Below are positions 62,959-64,000 of a DNA stretch of 64,000 bases, in pieces. Source of the DNA: Alphaproteobacteria bacterium (GTDB lineage Bacteria; Pseudomonadota; Alphaproteobacteria; Rhizobiales; Xanthobacteraceae); the NCBI GenBank assembly GCA_005884685.1, contig VBAH01000007.1, positions 1 to 64,000 on the forward strand, given 5' to 3'. Made by a program: the position numbers and the translations under genes. The notes beneath the pieces were generated by a model that saw nothing but the letters and a program-made list of their open reading frames with translations, made no database searches and was not told the DNA's origin. Position 1 is the stretch's first letter. The number at the start of each line of letters is the position of its first letter.

Positions 62959-63041
62959 AGATCGGCGCGCCTATGCGGCAATCTCTGAGCGCGCGCCGAA
63001 GGCCGCGCTCGTCGCGCTCACGGAAACCCTTGCAGCAAGCC

Positions 63042-63173
63042 GTAGCCCGGATTGAGCGGCAGCGAAATCCGGGGCCACTCAGCCCCCAGGAAAGTCTGTC
63101 CCGGGTTTCGCTTCGCTCAACCCGGGCTACGACCTACGACCGCTCGATCGCCCTTCCCGCCTCAAACGCCCGA
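63042..63173. repeat. GTAGCCCGG element, second copy
   Basis: Direct repeat of 62828-62958 with a few substitutions. The inner palindrome GTAGCCCGG...CCGGGCTAC is the same as in the element at 1356-1457; the tail CGACCGCTCGATCGCCC is shared with the first copy. Confidence 0.8.
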
Positions 63174-63193
63174 GGTTTGGCGGGCACGCTTCG

Positions 63194-63847
63194 TCACACG
63201 GCCGGATTGGCAGGAACCACCGCGTCCGCCATGCGCACGAGGGCGGCGACCGAGCGGGCGCCCATCTTTCTCGTGACATTGCCGCGATGCACTTTGACCG
63301 TTACCTCCTGGACATCCAGCATCCCGGCAATCTGCTTGTTCATCAGGCCCGTCGCGACCAGCGCGAATACTTCCTTCTCGCGCGAGGTCAACGTATCAAA
63401 ACGGGTGAGCAGGTCCGCCTTCAGCTGGTCTCTCTGACGTTCGGTTTGATCGCGCGCGATTGCGGCAGCAATCGCGTCCAGCAAATCCTGGTCGCGGAAC
63501 GGCTTGGTCAGGAATTCGATTGCGCCCCGTTTCATCGCCTTGACCGACATCGGAACGTCCGCGTGCCCGGAAATGAAGACGATCGGCAGCCGGATATCGC
63601 TGCTTGCGAGCTCCGTCTGGAAGTCCAGTCCGCTCATTCCCGGCAACCGCACATCGAGCACCAGGCAGCCCGGCGCATCCGGCCTTCTGGATTGCATGAA
63701 ATCTTTCGCCGAGCCGAACGTTTGCGTTTGCAACCCGACCGAGCGCAACAGGCTGCCGAGCGCGTCGCGAACGGTTTCCTCATCATCGATCACGTACACG
63801 ATCGGCTGATTGGAGGGCGTTGGCTTGCTGATCCTGGTCATCATCAT
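63194..63847 (-). CDS. FixJ/LuxR-type response regulator
   Basis: A 217-residue two-domain regulator. Receiver: acidic pocket YVIDDEETVR, phospho-acceptor in VLDVRLPGMSG, switch FISGHAD, lysine FLTKPF. DNA-binding: LuxR/GerE HTH in TSREKEVFALVATGLMNKQIAGML with VKVHRGNVTRKM as recognition. Several Met codons (63847, 63844, 63841) are possible starts. Its beginning overlaps the end of the upstream kinase gene by 65 bp, a tight pair. Confidence 0.9.
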   Translation of the reverse strand: MMMTRISKPTPSNQPIVYVIDDEETVRDALGSLLRSVGLQTQTFGSAKDFMQSRRPDAPGCLVLDVRLPGMSGLDFQTELASSDIRLPIVFISGHADVPMSVKAMKRGAIEFLTKPFRDQDLLDAIAAAIARDQTERQRDQLKADLLTRFDTLTSREKEVFALVATGLMNKQIAGMLDVQEVTVKVHRGNVTRKMGARSVAALVRMADAVVPANPAV

Positions 63848-64000
63848 CTTGGGTCCTCGCCATGTCGGGCAGCACGATGTGGAATATGGCCCCGTATTGG
63901 CCAGCAGCTTCCACGATGAGATTTCCCTTGTGGGCTTCCACAATGGATTTGCAGATCGACAGTCCCAGGCCCATTCCGGTGGGCTTGGTGGTGAAGAACG
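63783..64000 (-). CDS. Sensor histidine kinase, C-terminal part (runs off right edge)
   Basis: The last about 70 codons of a histidine kinase: MGLGLSICKSIVEAHKGNLIVEA is the G2 box of the ATPase domain and GAIFHIVLPD its last strand. The beginning lies outside the window. It overlaps the FixJ-type regulator gene, so both form one operon. Sensor type unknown. Confidence 0.8.
   Translation of the reverse strand, partial: FFTTKPTGMGLGLSICKSIVEAHKGNLIVEAAGQYGAIFHIVLPDMARTQDDDDQDQQANALQSADRVRDR

Overview
The window is a GC-rich chromosomal segment whose gene families, rpoH type and dispersed palindromic repeats point to an alphaproteobacterium of the order Hyphomicrobiales (Rhizobiales), in the Bradyrhizobium/Xanthobacteraceae neighbourhood. 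This placement is inferred from recognised families, not from a search. There is no phage, integrase, transposase or CRISPR array.

Layout. 1-5.6 kb: end of a DUF1194 gene, a PLP dehydratase, an HtrA-like protein that has lost its catalytic triad, a secreted cupin and a UvrD-type helicase. 5.7-9.5 kb: a CoA-transferase pair whose beta subunit carries an in-frame stop beside the catalytic motif, then an AsmA protein. 9.7-18.7 kb: a Tat-exported MmgE/PrpD protein, a ModA-like binding protein, a polyamine-type ABC transporter without its binding protein, a receiver protein and glpD-glpK. 19-25.7 kb: a porin between two copies of a 61-bp repeat, an SDR, and a 1666-residue subtilase with RTX repeats. 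26.3-34.6 kb: a four-gene glycan-type operon (HAD-like protein, GT4, methyltransferase with coiled coil, and a GT2-GT4-SPASM-radical SAM fusion). 34.8-42.9 kb: hyuB-hyuA, a D-threonine aldolase-like enzyme and a TRAP transporter. 43-47.5 kb: lytic transglycosylase, a second radical SAM/SPASM protein, and an FAD oxidoreductase fused to a Rieske domain. 47.7-50.9 kb: tRNA-Glu, a membrane protein, an RluA-type pseudouridine synthase and rpoH with a structured leader and terminator. 51-55 kb: small conserved proteins around a short HWE/HisKA_2 histidine kinase. 55-64 kb: an MFS symporter, a Gly/Arg/Tyr-rich exported protein, a ThDP enzyme, a Crp/Fnr regulator, a TctC-amidohydrolase-MBL operon (the MBL gene has an in-frame amber codon), two copies of a tandem repeat, and a FixJ-type regulator with the end of its kinase.

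Working together. Most genes are catabolic: organic-acid or amino-acid uptake (TRAP, TctC, MFS, Pot) next to lyases, hydrolases and CoA transfer. The most distinctive part is the 26.3-34.6 kb operon, where two glycosyltransferase modules, an iron-sulfur SPASM module and a radical SAM module sit in one polypeptide. Together with a HAD-like protein, a further GT4 and a methyltransferase, this suggests assembly and unusual radical modification of a surface glycan. It is transcribed divergently from the giant secreted subtilase.
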